From Pseudomonas khavaziana (GTDB lineage: Bacteria > Pseudomonadota > Gammaproteobacteria > Pseudomonadales > Pseudomonadaceae), in contig NZ_JAHSTT010000004.1 in the NCBI RefSeq assembly GCF_019145205.1, positions 186,001-250,000 on the forward strand: DNA of 64,000 nucleotides, written 5' to 3'. Position numbers and translations under genes: made by a program. This document shows, piece after piece, positions 27,932 to 35,630 of the stretch. The notes beneath the pieces were generated by a model. The model worked only from the letters and a program-made list of their open reading frames with translations, had not been told where the DNA came from and searched no databases. The stretch's first letter is position 1; each line of letters begins with the position of its first letter.

Positions 27932-29269
27932 ATGAAAATAACCTTGAAACGGTTGGCGTGCCTGGGTGCAAGCTTCACCAGCGCGCTCGCCATGGCCGAT
28001 GCGGCCGGCCCGCCAGTGCTGTCACCTGCGATCCCCTTCGACGTCACCGCCAACCCTCCCTTCACCCTGGACAACCTGCAACACGATTTCGACGTGCTGT
28101 CGTGGCAGACCTTCGTCGCCCTGAACTGGCCCGCAAAGGCCGACGGCAGCGCCGACACCTCGGTGAAAATCGGCACGCCGGGGCAGACGGTTTGGGAGTC
28201 GTGGAAGGAGAGCTACGCGATTTTCCTGCCACAAGGCCAGAAGCCGCTCGCCTGGGACCAGGCCACGCCGCCGCCCGCCGCCTGCCAAGGCAAAGGTAAC
28301 CTGCCCGTACTGCAACAGATGGGCAAGGTCGCCGGTGTGCTCGACGAATTCATCCAGCCGTTCAAGACCGGCCCGCTGGTGGACCAGAATGGCACCTACA
28401 CGCGCAACGCGATCATGGTCAACCAGCCGATGTTCGACGACATCGTCAACAAGGGTCTCTACAGCAAGGAAGGCCAGCAAGCGTTCCTGGGCAAGGCCGA
28501 CAACCGCATCGCCTTCTCCTGCGGCGTGAAGGACAAGCAGGTCGGCGCGATCATGGTCAAGTCGGCCTGGAAGGTACTGGGCGGCAACGACAACCCGCAG
28601 GAATTCCATGCCGTCGACGCCTTGGTCTACACCCCCGGCAACACCGACCCGAACACGGGCGCGGTGATCCCTGAGTCGTGCAGCGCACAGAAGGTCGGGC
28701 TGGTCGGCCTGCATATCGTGCACAAGACCAAAGATGCGCCGCAGTGGGTATGGTCGACCTTTGAGCACGTGCGCAACGTGCCGGAAAAGACCACGCCGAT
28801 GAACGAGCGCAAGGGCCCCTACCTGTTCTACGACGCCCAGGCCAGCGACCGCCCGATAAACGAGCCGCCAGCGCGCCCGTGGGACCCATCGAAGAAAGCC
28901 ACGCCGTCGCAGATCGTGCGGGAAATACCGCTCACCGTCGCGACCCACCAGCTCAACGCGCAGTGGCAAGGCGCGCTGAAGGGCACGGTCTGGGCCAACT
29001 ACCAGCTGATCAGCACCCAGTGGCCGACCGCCCCCGCCGATGACTGCCAACTGCCGTCGCCAACCAACCCGCTGGGCACACCTGCCCCGTCCTTCCTGGC
29101 CAACGCCACCCTGGAAACCTACAACCAGGGCACCACGCCACAGGCCTCATCCAGCTGTATGGAATGCCACAACAACGCGACCACCCGGGTGACCCAGTCC
29201 CCGCGCACCAGCTTCGCCGATTTCACCTTCCTGCTTGAACGTGCCCAATCCACTGGCGCCAAGGAGTGA
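27932..29269 (+). CDS. Exported protein with a single c-type haem motif, first gene of the GMC dehydrogenase operon
   Basis: 445 residues. A Sec signal peptide (MKITLKRLACLGASFTSALAMADA) is followed by a long region I do not recognise and a single CMECH haem-binding motif near the C-terminus (Cys409, Cys412, His413). It is therefore probably a periplasmic monohaem cytochrome c-like protein, although its length and late haem motif are unlike the triple-haem subunit of gluconate or fructose dehydrogenase. It is four bases upstream of the small subunit gene and likely serves as electron acceptor of the GMC enzyme. Confidence 0.75.
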   Translation: MKITLKRLACLGASFTSALAMADAAGPPVLSPAIPFDVTANPPFTLDNLQHDFDVLSWQTFVALNWPAKADGSADTSVKIGTPGQTVWESWKESYAIFLPQGQKPLAWDQATPPPAACQGKGNLPVLQQMGKVAGVLDEFIQPFKTGPLVDQNGTYTRNAIMVNQPMFDDIVNKGLYSKEGQQAFLGKADNRIAFSCGVKDKQVGAIMVKSAWKVLGGNDNPQEFHAVDALVYTPGNTDPNTGAVIPESCSAQKVGLVGLHIVHKTKDAPQWVWSTFEHVRNVPEKTTPMNERKGPYLFYDAQASDRPINEPPARPWDPSKKATPSQIVREIPLTVATHQLNAQWQGALKGTVWANYQLISTQWPTAPADDCQLPSPTNPLGTPAPSFLANATLETYNQGTTPQASSSCMECHNNATTRVTQSPRTSFADFTFLLERAQSTGAKE

Positions 29270-29273
29270 TGCC

Positions 29274-29765
29274 ATGAGCGACCCGAACCTGCAAAACTTC
29301 ATTGACCTGTCCGCCGTGCTCACCGGTCTTGCCGCCGACCTGCTCGCGCCGACCCTCGACCCGATCAAACTGCCGCCGCTGTTCTTCGCCACGGCCCAGC
29401 AAGGCATGGGCACCGCCGCGTTCAGCAATTTGCTGACGCTGTACGCCAGCATCAAGAACCAACCGCCTGCGCAAATCGCCAGCGCCGTGCTCGGCAACTC
29501 GGACCCGCAGATCGCCCAGGGCGCCCGCTCGATCATGAAGCTGTGGCTGCTTGGCAGCTGGTACCAACCTTATGACCAGGGCACCGCCCACAAGGGTGAC
29601 ACTCGCGTGGTCTCCGACCAGGCCTACAAGGAAAGCTGGGCGTGGAAGATCGCCCAATCCCACCCCATGGGCTATAGCCAGTACCACTTCGGCTACTGGA
29701 ACGAGCAGCCACCGACCCTCAAGCAATTCACCGGTGTCGACGCCAAGGAAGGGCAGCAGCCATGA
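29274..29765 (+). CDS. Small subunit of a sugar-dehydrogenase-like complex
   Basis: 163 residues. FIDLSAVLTG near the start, ARSIMKLWLLGSWY in the middle and YKESWAWKIAQ...FGYWNEQP near the end follow the pattern of the small subunits of FAD-dependent glucose, sorbitol and fructose dehydrogenases. Unlike those proteins it has no twin-arginine signal peptide: the ATG at 29274 (AAGGAG upstream) begins directly with MSDPNLQNF, and the 13 in-frame residues before it are not a signal. It overlaps the GMC gene by ATGA. Confidence 0.75.
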   Translation: MSDPNLQNFIDLSAVLTGLAADLLAPTLDPIKLPPLFFATAQQGMGTAAFSNLLTLYASIKNQPPAQIASAVLGNSDPQIAQGARSIMKLWLLGSWYQPYDQGTAHKGDTRVVSDQAYKESWAWKIAQSHPMGYSQYHFGYWNEQPPTLKQFTGVDAKEGQQP

Positions 29766-31984
29766 GCACTCTACACACCCAGAACATCGAAACCGCCGAT
29801 GTGATCGTCGTGGGCGCCGGCATGGCCGGCAGCGTCATGGCCTATCAGTTGGGCCTGGCCGGCTTGAAAGTGCTGGTGCTCGAGTCGGGCCCGGCGATCC
29901 CGCCTAACCGCAGCGAGTACCTGGAGCGTTTCTACACTGCCGTGTTCAAGTCGCCCGAGTCGCCCTACCCACCGGAGCAGACCGAGCAGACCCCGGCCAA
30001 ACAGTTCGCCCCGCGAGCGACTATCCAGGACTTGATCACTGCCGGCAGCGACGACCCGGACAAGGTGCAGAAGAGCTACCTGGTACAAAAGGGGCCGCAC
30101 CTGTTCGCCAGTACCTACGAGCGGGTAGGCGGCGGCACCATGTGGCACTGGATGGGCACGGCCCTGCGCCTGTTGCCCAACGACTTTCGCATGCGCACTG
30201 CGTACAACGTCGGGGTCGACTGGCCGATCAGCTACGACGACCTGCAAACCGCCTACTGCCGCGCCGAGCAAGAGATAGGCGTGTCCGCCGATGTCGCTTC
30301 GCAGACCTACCTGGGCGTGACCTTCCCCCAGGGCTATCAATACAGCATGCACGGCATCCCGCCGTCGTTGGTCGACCAGGGCCTGGGCAAGGGCATCAAT
30401 GGCACGCAGTACCAGGGCATCACCCTCAACGTGCGGCAGACCCCGGCCGGGCGCAACTCGCAGAACGACAACGGCCGCCGGGTGTGCGCCGGTAACACCA
30501 GCTGCACGCCGATCTGCCCGATCCAGGCCAAGTACGATGCCACCGTGACCATGGCCAAGGCACTGGATACCGGCAACGTGCGGATCCTCTACCAGGCCGT
30601 GGCGAGCCAGGTGCAGGTCGATGCCAATGGAGTCACAGGTATCGATTTCATCCAGTACCAGAACAACGGCACGCACCAGAACGGCACGGCCCAGGGCAAG
30701 CGCTACGTGATCGCCGCCCACGCGATCGAAACGCCGAAGCTGCTGCTCAACTCCATCGGCCCGCACAGCCCTAAAGGGGTCGCCAACAGCAGCGGCCAGG
30801 TCGGCCAGGCGTTGGCCGACCACCCGGTGTACCTGGCCTGGGGCCTGATGCCCGAAGGCAAGCCGCTGTTCCCGTTCCGCGGGCCGTTGTCCAGCTCGGG
30901 GATCGAGGACATGCGCGATGGCCCGTTCCGCAGCCAGCGTGCCGCCTGGCGTATCGAAATCGGCAACGAGGGTTGGAACTGGTCGGTAAACGACCCCTAC
31001 ACCTCGGTCTGCGATTTCATCGACGGCACCAACCATGGCGGCGCCAACCCCAGTAACCAGGCGTTGTCCGGCGTGGCGCTGGTGCAGCAGCTCAACAGCG
31101 TGCTGACCCGCCAGTTCCGTCTGGGCTTCTTGATCGAGCAGGTCGAGAAAGACCCCGACAAAGCGCTGTGCCGGGTAGAGAGGGCCGAGGGCTTCACCGA
31201 CGGTTTGGGCCTGACCAGGCCACAGATCACCTACGAACTGTCCGACTACACCAAGGAGGGCTTCAAGCAGGCGCGCCTGGCCGCCACCCATATCATCACC
31301 AAGCTGATGGGCGCCACCGAGCTGACCGACCTGAACCCTGAACTCAAGCCCGGCTCGCAAACGGTGTTCAAGTACGACGGCCAGAACTACGCGTTCTTCG
31401 GCGCTGGCCACCTGATGGGCACCTACCGCATGGGCTCGGACCGCACCAAGTCAGTGGTGGACAAGGACCAGCGCAGCTGGGACCACCCCAACCTGTTCCT
31501 GGTCGGCGACGGCGTGTTCCCCACCACCGGCACCGCCAACCCGACCTTGACCATCACCGCGCTGACCTTCCAGGCCGCCGATGTGGTCGCCAGCGACCTG
31601 CTCAAGCGTACCGTGCAGGTGCAGGCCAACCAGGCCTGGCAAGGCACCGGCGTGCAGGTCAACGGGCATAGCTGGCAACTGGCGGTGTGCACCGGTGGGC
31701 AGTGGACGGCCAACCCGGGCACCGGGATGGTCGGCGCGGCGGGCAACTCAAGGTTGACCGCCAAGCCCGGCTATACCTTGCCCGGTCAAGCGGAAGGCGC
31801 GTTGATCGGGCGTATCGGCAACAGCGGCGCGCCGTTCCTGGTCGGCAACCAGGCGCAATTGCCGCGTGGCCAGCAGGGGGAGTTGCAGTTGTGCATCAAT
31901 GACGACCTGACCGGGCGCTACGGGGCTGGCCTGAGCGATAACAGGGGCAGCCTGTCGGTGGAGGTGCGTTTCGGCACGGTGTAA
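29762..31984 (+). CDS. GMC-family FAD dehydrogenase fused to a PA-IL (LecA)-like lectin domain
   Basis: 740 residues. The FAD-binding Rossmann motif is DVIVVGAGMAGSVMA (GAGMAG at 18-23); HLMGTYRMGSD and FPTTGTANPTLTITAL are the C-terminal GMC motifs with the catalytic His and Asn. Cys242, Cys248 and Cys252 (CAGNTSCTPICP) resemble the cysteine-rich patch that holds a 3Fe-4S cluster in bacterial FAD-glucose dehydrogenase. From about 618 to the end a separate domain resembles the galactose lectin LecA: GALIGRIGNSGAPFLVG, then LQLCINDDLTGRYG and SDNRGSLSVEV, retaining Asp and Asp-Asn at positions that bind calcium in LecA. The likely substrate is a sugar or glycoside. No signal peptide is seen. 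Confidence 0.88.
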   Translation: MSTLHTQNIETADVIVVGAGMAGSVMAYQLGLAGLKVLVLESGPAIPPNRSEYLERFYTAVFKSPESPYPPEQTEQTPAKQFAPRATIQDLITAGSDDPDKVQKSYLVQKGPHLFASTYERVGGGTMWHWMGTALRLLPNDFRMRTAYNVGVDWPISYDDLQTAYCRAEQEIGVSADVASQTYLGVTFPQGYQYSMHGIPPSLVDQGLGKGINGTQYQGITLNVRQTPAGRNSQNDNGRRVCAGNTSCTPICPIQAKYDATVTMAKALDTGNVRILYQAVASQVQVDANGVTGIDFIQYQNNGTHQNGTAQGKRYVIAAHAIETPKLLLNSIGPHSPKGVANSSGQVGQALADHPVYLAWGLMPEGKPLFPFRGPLSSSGIEDMRDGPFRSQRAAWRIEIGNEGWNWSVNDPYTSVCDFIDGTNHGGANPSNQALSGVALVQQLNSVLTRQFRLGFLIEQVEKDPDKALCRVERAEGFTDGLGLTRPQITYELSDYTKEGFKQARLAATHIITKLMGATELTDLNPELKPGSQTVFKYDGQNYAFFGAGHLMGTYRMGSDRTKSVVDKDQRSWDHPNLFLVGDGVFPTTGTANPTLTITALTFQAADVVASDLLKRTVQVQANQAWQGTGVQVNGHSWQLAVCTGGQWTANPGTGMVGAAGNSRLTAKPGYTLPGQAEGALIGRIGNSGAPFLVGNQAQLPRGQQGELQLCINDDLTGRYGAGLSDNRGSLSVEVRFGTV

Positions 31985-31994
31985 GCGCTGGCAT

Positions 31995-32030
31995 AGCAAC
32001 CCCACAGTGCTGCGGTATTGTGGGGTTGCT
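31995..32030 (+). terminator. Hairpin terminator of the GMC dehydrogenase operon
   Basis: Perfect 12-bp stem AGCAACCCCACA / TGTGGGGTTGCT with a 12-base loop, ten bases after the stop. The T run is poor, so termination may be partial. Confidence 0.65.
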
Positions 32031-32071
32031 CTCTGTCGGCAAGTTGGCTTCTGATGAAGTGGGACGCCCGG

Positions 32072-32593
32072 TTACCGTGCGGTCGCCGGCAACTCCTGGC
32101 ACCACTTGATAGACCGCAGCGCTTCCTCGGCAGGCACAAGCGCGTAGCGCGAGTAAAACATTGTCCCGCTGAAACGACGGCCGTCGACTTCACCCAAGGT
32201 CTGCCCATCCTTGTAGTCAGAGGTACTGAGTTGATCGGCGATGTAATACACCTTGCCATTCTCGACAGTGATATCGAAACGCTGGTTAACCATACCGCTG
32301 ATGATCGGTGGCGAAGTGGAGGCGACGCTGTGCTTACCGGCGGGAATGCCAGCCTTGAAAAAACTACCGGAAGGCAAGCTGCCGACGGTGCGGCCATCGA
32401 CCTGAATAGTCGGGGCCACCCCGCTACCGATGCTCGCCGCCGTGCGATAAAAGTAAACCGTGGCCTCATCCGCACGAGGTTCAGCCGGTGACGTGAAGAA
32501 CGGTTGACCTTTGAGGTCCGGACCGCTGATACAACCGGTCAGTGAGACCAGGCCTGCGAACAGGCTGGCCCAGAGTAGCGTAGAGCGCTTCAT
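32072..32593 (-). CDS. Lipoprotein, DUF2846-like
   Basis: 173 residues with a lipoprotein signal: hydrophobic stretch then lipobox LTGC (Cys21). EATVYFYRTAASIGSG, VDGRTVGSLPSGSFFKAGIPAGKHSV and VENGKVYYIAD are the pattern of DUF2846 envelope proteins. Ser at +2 favours outer-membrane sorting if the usual rule applies (residue after Cys is Ile, so not an Asp retention signal). Function unknown. A second lipoprotein gene lies 63 bases upstream on the same strand. Confidence 0.82.
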   Translation of the reverse strand: MKRSTLLWASLFAGLVSLTGCISGPDLKGQPFFTSPAEPRADEATVYFYRTAASIGSGVAPTIQVDGRTVGSLPSGSFFKAGIPAGKHSVASTSPPIISGMVNQRFDITVENGKVYYIADQLSTSDYKDGQTLGEVDGRRFSGTMFYSRYALVPAEEALRSIKWCQELPATAR

Positions 32594-32656
32594 GCATGAA
32601 TTCCTTGAACGTGGATCAATGGGCGTCGGGTTTGATGACTGTCACCGTTACCCGAT

Positions 32657-33256
32657 TCAGATCGTGCACAGCCCTTTACCGAAATCAGTGGCATCAGAAC
32701 TCGGCCAAGGCGCAAAACCGCTCTTCGGCGTCAGATTCACGATGTTGCGGTCCTTGAGCATCGGGTACTTGCGCTTGAGCGCCTGCACCGTGTCCTCAGC
32801 ATTGTTGACGTTGGACAGGCAAAAGCGCAGGGCATCGGCGCGCAGATCGCCGATATAGAGAGTTTCCCCGGCCTTCACCGAGAAAACCGCAGGCACAGGG
32901 CGTGGCATCGACTTACCCGCGTAATACACGTAATGCCACTGCGTGTACTCATACTCACCCGGCGGCACTTCATACATGAAGTAATGGCCCAGCAAATGGG
33001 CTGATGGCTGATCATCTTCATTGCCCAACGTCGTCAGCCGTAATGCGGTGCCGGGTGCGCCCTGTTGGTCGATTTCAACCACCAGCCCATGGGGCTGCAT
33101 CAGATAGCTCTCACCAATCGAACCGACGATGATCGCCTTACTCGGGTCCGGCGCGTGCTTGCCGTCGTAGCGTGACGTCGCGCACCCGGACAGAAGCGTC
33201 GCGCAAAGTGCGACTGCAGCCCAGACGAGATATTTACTGCTGACTTTCCCTAGCAT
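32657..33256 (-). CDS. Lipoprotein of unknown function
   Basis: 199 residues starting MLGKVSSKYLVWAAVALCATLLSGCA, with lipobox LSGC. The mature part contains GIGESYLMQPHGLVVEI-like and YEVPPGEYEYTQWHYVYY segments, with PPGEYEY and GETLYIGDLRADA recalling DUF2846-type beta-sandwich repeats. It may be a distant relative of the downstream lipoprotein. The ATG at 33256 directly precedes the signal peptide; the frame upstream has no signal character. Confidence 0.75.
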   Translation of the reverse strand: MLGKVSSKYLVWAAVALCATLLSGCATSRYDGKHAPDPSKAIIVGSIGESYLMQPHGLVVEIDQQGAPGTALRLTTLGNEDDQPSAHLLGHYFMYEVPPGEYEYTQWHYVYYAGKSMPRPVPAVFSVKAGETLYIGDLRADALRFCLSNVNNAEDTVQALKRKYPMLKDRNIVNLTPKSGFAPWPSSDATDFGKGLCTI

Positions 33257-33406
33257 TGGTCTTTTTTTCCGATCAGTAATTTTGCAGTTTGTAGAGCCCA
33301 GCCGAGCGAACCGAAAGTTCGCACGCCTGGTGCTTCGTTGTTGGCTCGTCGGCATCTATTGTCCAGCTACCCGCACCTTGATAACAACCCACGCTTGACC
33401 CACTCC

Positions 33407-33434
33407 TGTAGGAGCGAGCTTGCTCGCGAAAAAC
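33407..33434. repeat. Single REP, GTAGGAGCGAGCTTGC type
   Basis: Unpaired copy of TGTAGGAGCGAGCTTGCTCG followed by CGAAAAA. The duplicated leader module begins just after it. Confidence 0.85.
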
Positions 33435-33485
33435 CCAAACGATAACGCAGCGCCTGAAGGAAAAATCCGATTCCCCTGCCGCACC

Positions 33486-33515
33486 TTGCTCCATTGCCTA
33501 CGCCTGCGTCAGAAT
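33486..33515 (+). promoter_or_regulatory. Candidate promoter of leader/DUF6124 module, copy A
   Basis: TTGCTC (33486-33491) and CAGAAT (33510-33515) are 18 bases apart and are conserved in copy B at 35101-35130. They lie at the 5' edge of the conserved leader. The match to sigma-70 consensus is moderate. Confidence 0.4.
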
Positions 33516-33519
33516 CCGC

Positions 33520-33782
33520 CGGCTTGTGTGCTGGGGTGGCCGTCTCTAAGGTGGCTCGGTCGCTGAATTGTTCAGTGATTCGGGTTTAGTAGCCTGAGCT
33601 TGGGTATCTATTAGTGCATGAGCTTCATCAGTCAGACGTTGCGTCTGTGCTTGATGGTGGCTGTGCGTAGGGCGTCTTCGGGCGCGCCGGCTTTAGATAT
33701 CCACCGGTCTACTAACCTGCGTACAGCTGCCACCCACTGTTTAGTAGCGGAAAGGTGGTGGCATCACTCAGGATGTCTACGC
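33520..33782 (+). ncRNA. Putative structured leader RNA, copy A
   Basis: About 260 bases upstream of the first DUF6124 gene, repeated in copy B. Helices: TCGCTGAA/TTCAGTGA (33560-33578); outer GGTTTAGTAG (33583-33592) with CTACTAACC (33709-33717); GGGTATCTA (33602-33610) with TAGATATCC (33694-33702); CAGACG-TTG-CGTCTG; GCGTC-TTCG-GGCGC. The third helix has a different sequence in copy B but still pairs over nine positions, which is compensatory change. GTTTAGTAG recurs at 33739-33747, so CTACTAA has two possible partners. Function inferred to be regulatory. Confidence 0.65.
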
Positions 33783-34016
33783 ATGTCAAAATCAGATTCA
33801 AGTGCCCTCTTCAACGTTGCCCCCAACGCCAGCAACGAAAGCCTCATCACCAACAGCTACGAAACCTTCACCAGCGTCAGCACCCTGCTGCTCGACCTGT
33901 CCGAAGACCTCAACGGCAAACACCGCGACATCGCCCTGGCGATCCACCAACTGAGCGAACTGGGCGTACTCCTCACCGCCAGACTTCTTGACCGCGAAGT
34001 GCCCTGCCCTGGCTGA
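33783..34016 (+). CDS. Small DUF6124-type protein, copy A
   Basis: 77 residues, cytoplasmic, helical. FNVAPNASNESLITNSYETF and LALAIHQL-like helices (HRDIALAIHQLSELGVLL) match the small Pseudomonas proteins annotated DUF6124, here only the C-terminal part of the usual family length. It is about 90 percent identical to copy B at 35397-35627 over the last 65 residues. I start at the ATG at 33783 (MSKSDSSALF) because AGGA is nine bases upstream and the conserved part starts right after; the frame is open back to 33618 but that stretch is the leader RNA. Function unknown. Confidence 0.75.
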   Translation: MSKSDSSALFNVAPNASNESLITNSYETFTSVSTLLLDLSEDLNGKHRDIALAIHQLSELGVLLTARLLDREVPCPG

Positions 34017-34019
34017 TGA

Positions 34020-34107
34020 TTAGCCCTTCAACTTGCTAGCCCGATAAACCGCCGCGTCGTCGTGAGCCACCTACAGTGACTCGGCGGTTTGGTTTGATGG
34101 GTAGGTC
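34020..34107 (-). pseudogene. Decayed 3' end of a 77-residue-protein gene, copy A
   Basis: Read on the reverse strand, this stretch gives AESL, an in-frame TAG, then VAHDDAAVYRASKLKG and stop, which aligns with the C-terminus AESLYVAYDDAASNRAGELKG of the intact gene at 42269-42502. Only the 3' end is present and the stop shows it is not functional. It converges on the DUF6124 gene. Confidence 0.65.
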
Positions 34108-34162
34108 GACTGACTAGCGCGGGACGGTTACGCTGACGTTTTTCGCATGACGGGAAAAGCGT

Positions 34163-34537
34163 ATGACAACGGTGTACCAGGGAAGCTGCTTATGCACAGC
34201 CGTCACTTACGAGCTATCCGCCACGCCGAAAGCAGTGAGCCATTGCCATTGCCGCCAATGCCGCAAAGGTCACGGGGCTGCATTCGCTTCTTACGCCAGT
34301 GTTCCCCGTGACGCACTACGGGTACTTTCCGGCGCTACAAGCATCAAAACCTATGCATCTTCAGAAACCGTGTTACGCGAATTTTGCTCGCATTGTGGCT
34401 CGACATTGTTCTGGTCACGATCTCAAGGCGAGTTTGCCGATTGGGTTTCGATAGCCCTGGGCACGCTCGACACGGCTTTCATAGCTGAAAAGCAAAAATA
34501 CGTTCATGTCGACTCCGCAGTGCACTGGTGCGGCTGA
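34163..34537 (+). CDS. GFA-family zinc-binding protein
   Basis: 124 residues of the glutathione-dependent formaldehyde-activating (Mss4-like) fold. Zinc ligands are clustered as GSCLC near residue 9, HCHCRQCRKGHG near 28, and FCSHCGSTLF near 74, the standard GFA pattern. Family members are widespread and mostly of unproven function; a role in formaldehyde detoxification is only suggested by the family name. It lies between the two copies of the DUF6124 module and is complete. Confidence 0.88.
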   Translation: MTTVYQGSCLCTAVTYELSATPKAVSHCHCRQCRKGHGAAFASYASVPRDALRVLSGATSIKTYASSETVLREFCSHCGSTLFWSRSQGEFADWVSIALGTLDTAFIAEKQKYVHVDSAVHWCG

Positions 34538-34650
34538 CTGCTTCGAGTCATTTCAGCTGGTTATGACAGGCTGAAACCGGCAAATAGCTGCCCGTCTCAG
34601 AAACCGCCAATCCGCATGATATAAGCGAAAACAGGAAAAAGGGGACCAGG

Positions 34651-34698
34651 AAAAAGGGGACGGATTTATTTCTAGGAAAATAAATCTGTCCCCTTTTT
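34651..34698. repeat. Palindromic AAAAAGGGGAC...GTCCCCTTTTT element
   Basis: Imperfect inverted repeat: AAAAAGGGGACGGATTTATT and its near-complement AATAAATCTGTCCCCTTTTT around TTCTAGGA. A partial extra copy (AGGAAAAAGGGGACC) lies just upstream at 34633-34647. It looks like a small dispersed palindromic repeat and may also terminate the convergent genes around it. Confidence 0.7.
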
Positions 34699-34728
34699 TA
34701 CTGTAAATACTGCGTTGCCCGGCGGGGC

Positions 34729-34875
34729 TTACCCCTGTTCCCAATGAATGTACGGGATAGTGCAGCCGTCGTCTGCACGGCATGGCTCATTGAAAGGATT
34801 TTTGTCAACGGCTAGCGCGTTGGCGCCGAAGCCTAAAGCCAGCAAAGCAGAAAAAAGAACGATATGTAGTTTCAT
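34729..34875 (-). CDS. Small secreted peptide
   Basis: 48 residues: a signal peptide (MKLHIVLFSALLALGFGANALA) followed by about 26 mature residues with two cysteines (NEPCRADDGCTIPYIHW). AAGGAGA lies six bases before the ATG at 34875, a strong ribosome site for so small a gene. The two cysteines could form a disulphide in the periplasm. No family recognised. Confidence 0.65.
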   Translation of the reverse strand: MKLHIVLFSALLALGFGANALAVDKNPFNEPCRADDGCTIPYIHWEQG

Positions 34876-35131
34876 GAGGTTCTCCTTGAGCGACATTGCT
34901 CGCTTTAAGCGTAGTACGTGCGAGGCGGCAGGTCGCCCGCCCACACAGCGCTCAAAATCTGGTTCAGATTTTTCCTACACGCCGTCGAGTTGATCGCGGA
35001 GCTGGGCGAAAGCGGCAAAGATCAGGCGTCATGTTGAGCACTGCATCTTTCACCGCAATTGGTAGTGCCTGAAGGCAAAATCCGATTCACGCGCCGCGGC
35101 TTGCTCCATTGCCTACGCGTGCGTCAGAATC

Positions 35132-35396
35132 CGCCGGCTTGTGCGCTGGGGTAGCCGTCTCTAAGGTGGCTCGGTCGCTGAATTGTTCAGTGATCGGGTT
35201 TAGTAGCCCACCTTAGACCTAACAAGTGCACAAGCTTCCTCCATCAGACGTCCTCGTCTGTGCTTGATGGTGGCTGTGCGCAGGGCGTCCTCGGACGCGC
35301 CGGTTTTGTTAGGTTCCACCGGTCTACTAACCTGCGTACAGCTACCGCCCTATTGTTTAGTAGCGATGGGAAGTGGCCCAAGCAAGGAACTTAACC
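35132..35396 (+). ncRNA. Putative structured leader RNA, copy B
   Basis: Counterpart of the leader at 33520-33782. GGTTTAGTAG (about 35198) pairs with CTACTAACC (about 35324), ACCTAACAA (35217-35225) pairs perfectly with TTGTTAGGT (35306-35314), CAGACG-TCCT-CGTCTG and GCGTC-CTCG-GACGC form inner hairpins. GTTTAGTAG recurs at 35355-35363, shortly before the DUF6124 start. The ACCTAACAA helix replaces a nine-base helix of unrelated sequence in copy A, which argues for selection on RNA structure. Confidence 0.65.
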
Positions 35397-35627
35397 ATGG
35401 TTAACGATTCAACCACGCTCTATACCGTAGCCCCCAACGCCAGCAACGAAACCCTCATCACCAACAGCTACGAAACCTTCACCAGCGTCAGCACCCTGCT
35501 GCTCGACCTGTCCGAAGACCTCAACGGCAAACACCGAGACATCGCCCTGGCGATCCACCAACTGAGCGAACTGGGCGTACTCCTCACCGCCAGACTCCTG
35601 GACCGCGAAGCACCCTGCCTTGGCTGA
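35397..35627 (+). CDS. Small DUF6124-type protein, copy B
   Basis: 76 residues, MVNDSTTLYTVAPNASNET and then almost the same sequence as copy A (differences in the first dozen residues and two near the end, REAPCLG against REVPCPG). AAGGA lies eight bases before the ATG at 35397. Together with its leader and the convergent gene remnant it forms a duplicated block about 1.6 kb from copy A. Divergence is concentrated at the N-terminus, and the strongly conserved core suggests selection. Function unknown. Confidence 0.75.
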   Translation: MVNDSTTLYTVAPNASNETLITNSYETFTSVSTLLLDLSEDLNGKHRDIALAIHQLSELGVLLTARLLDREAPCLG

Positions 35628-35630
35628 TGA

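Noticed and set aside
27844..28176. Reverse-strand frame over the start of the haem-protein gene
   Set aside because: The forward gene has a clear signal peptide and good codon use; the reverse frame is a shadow.
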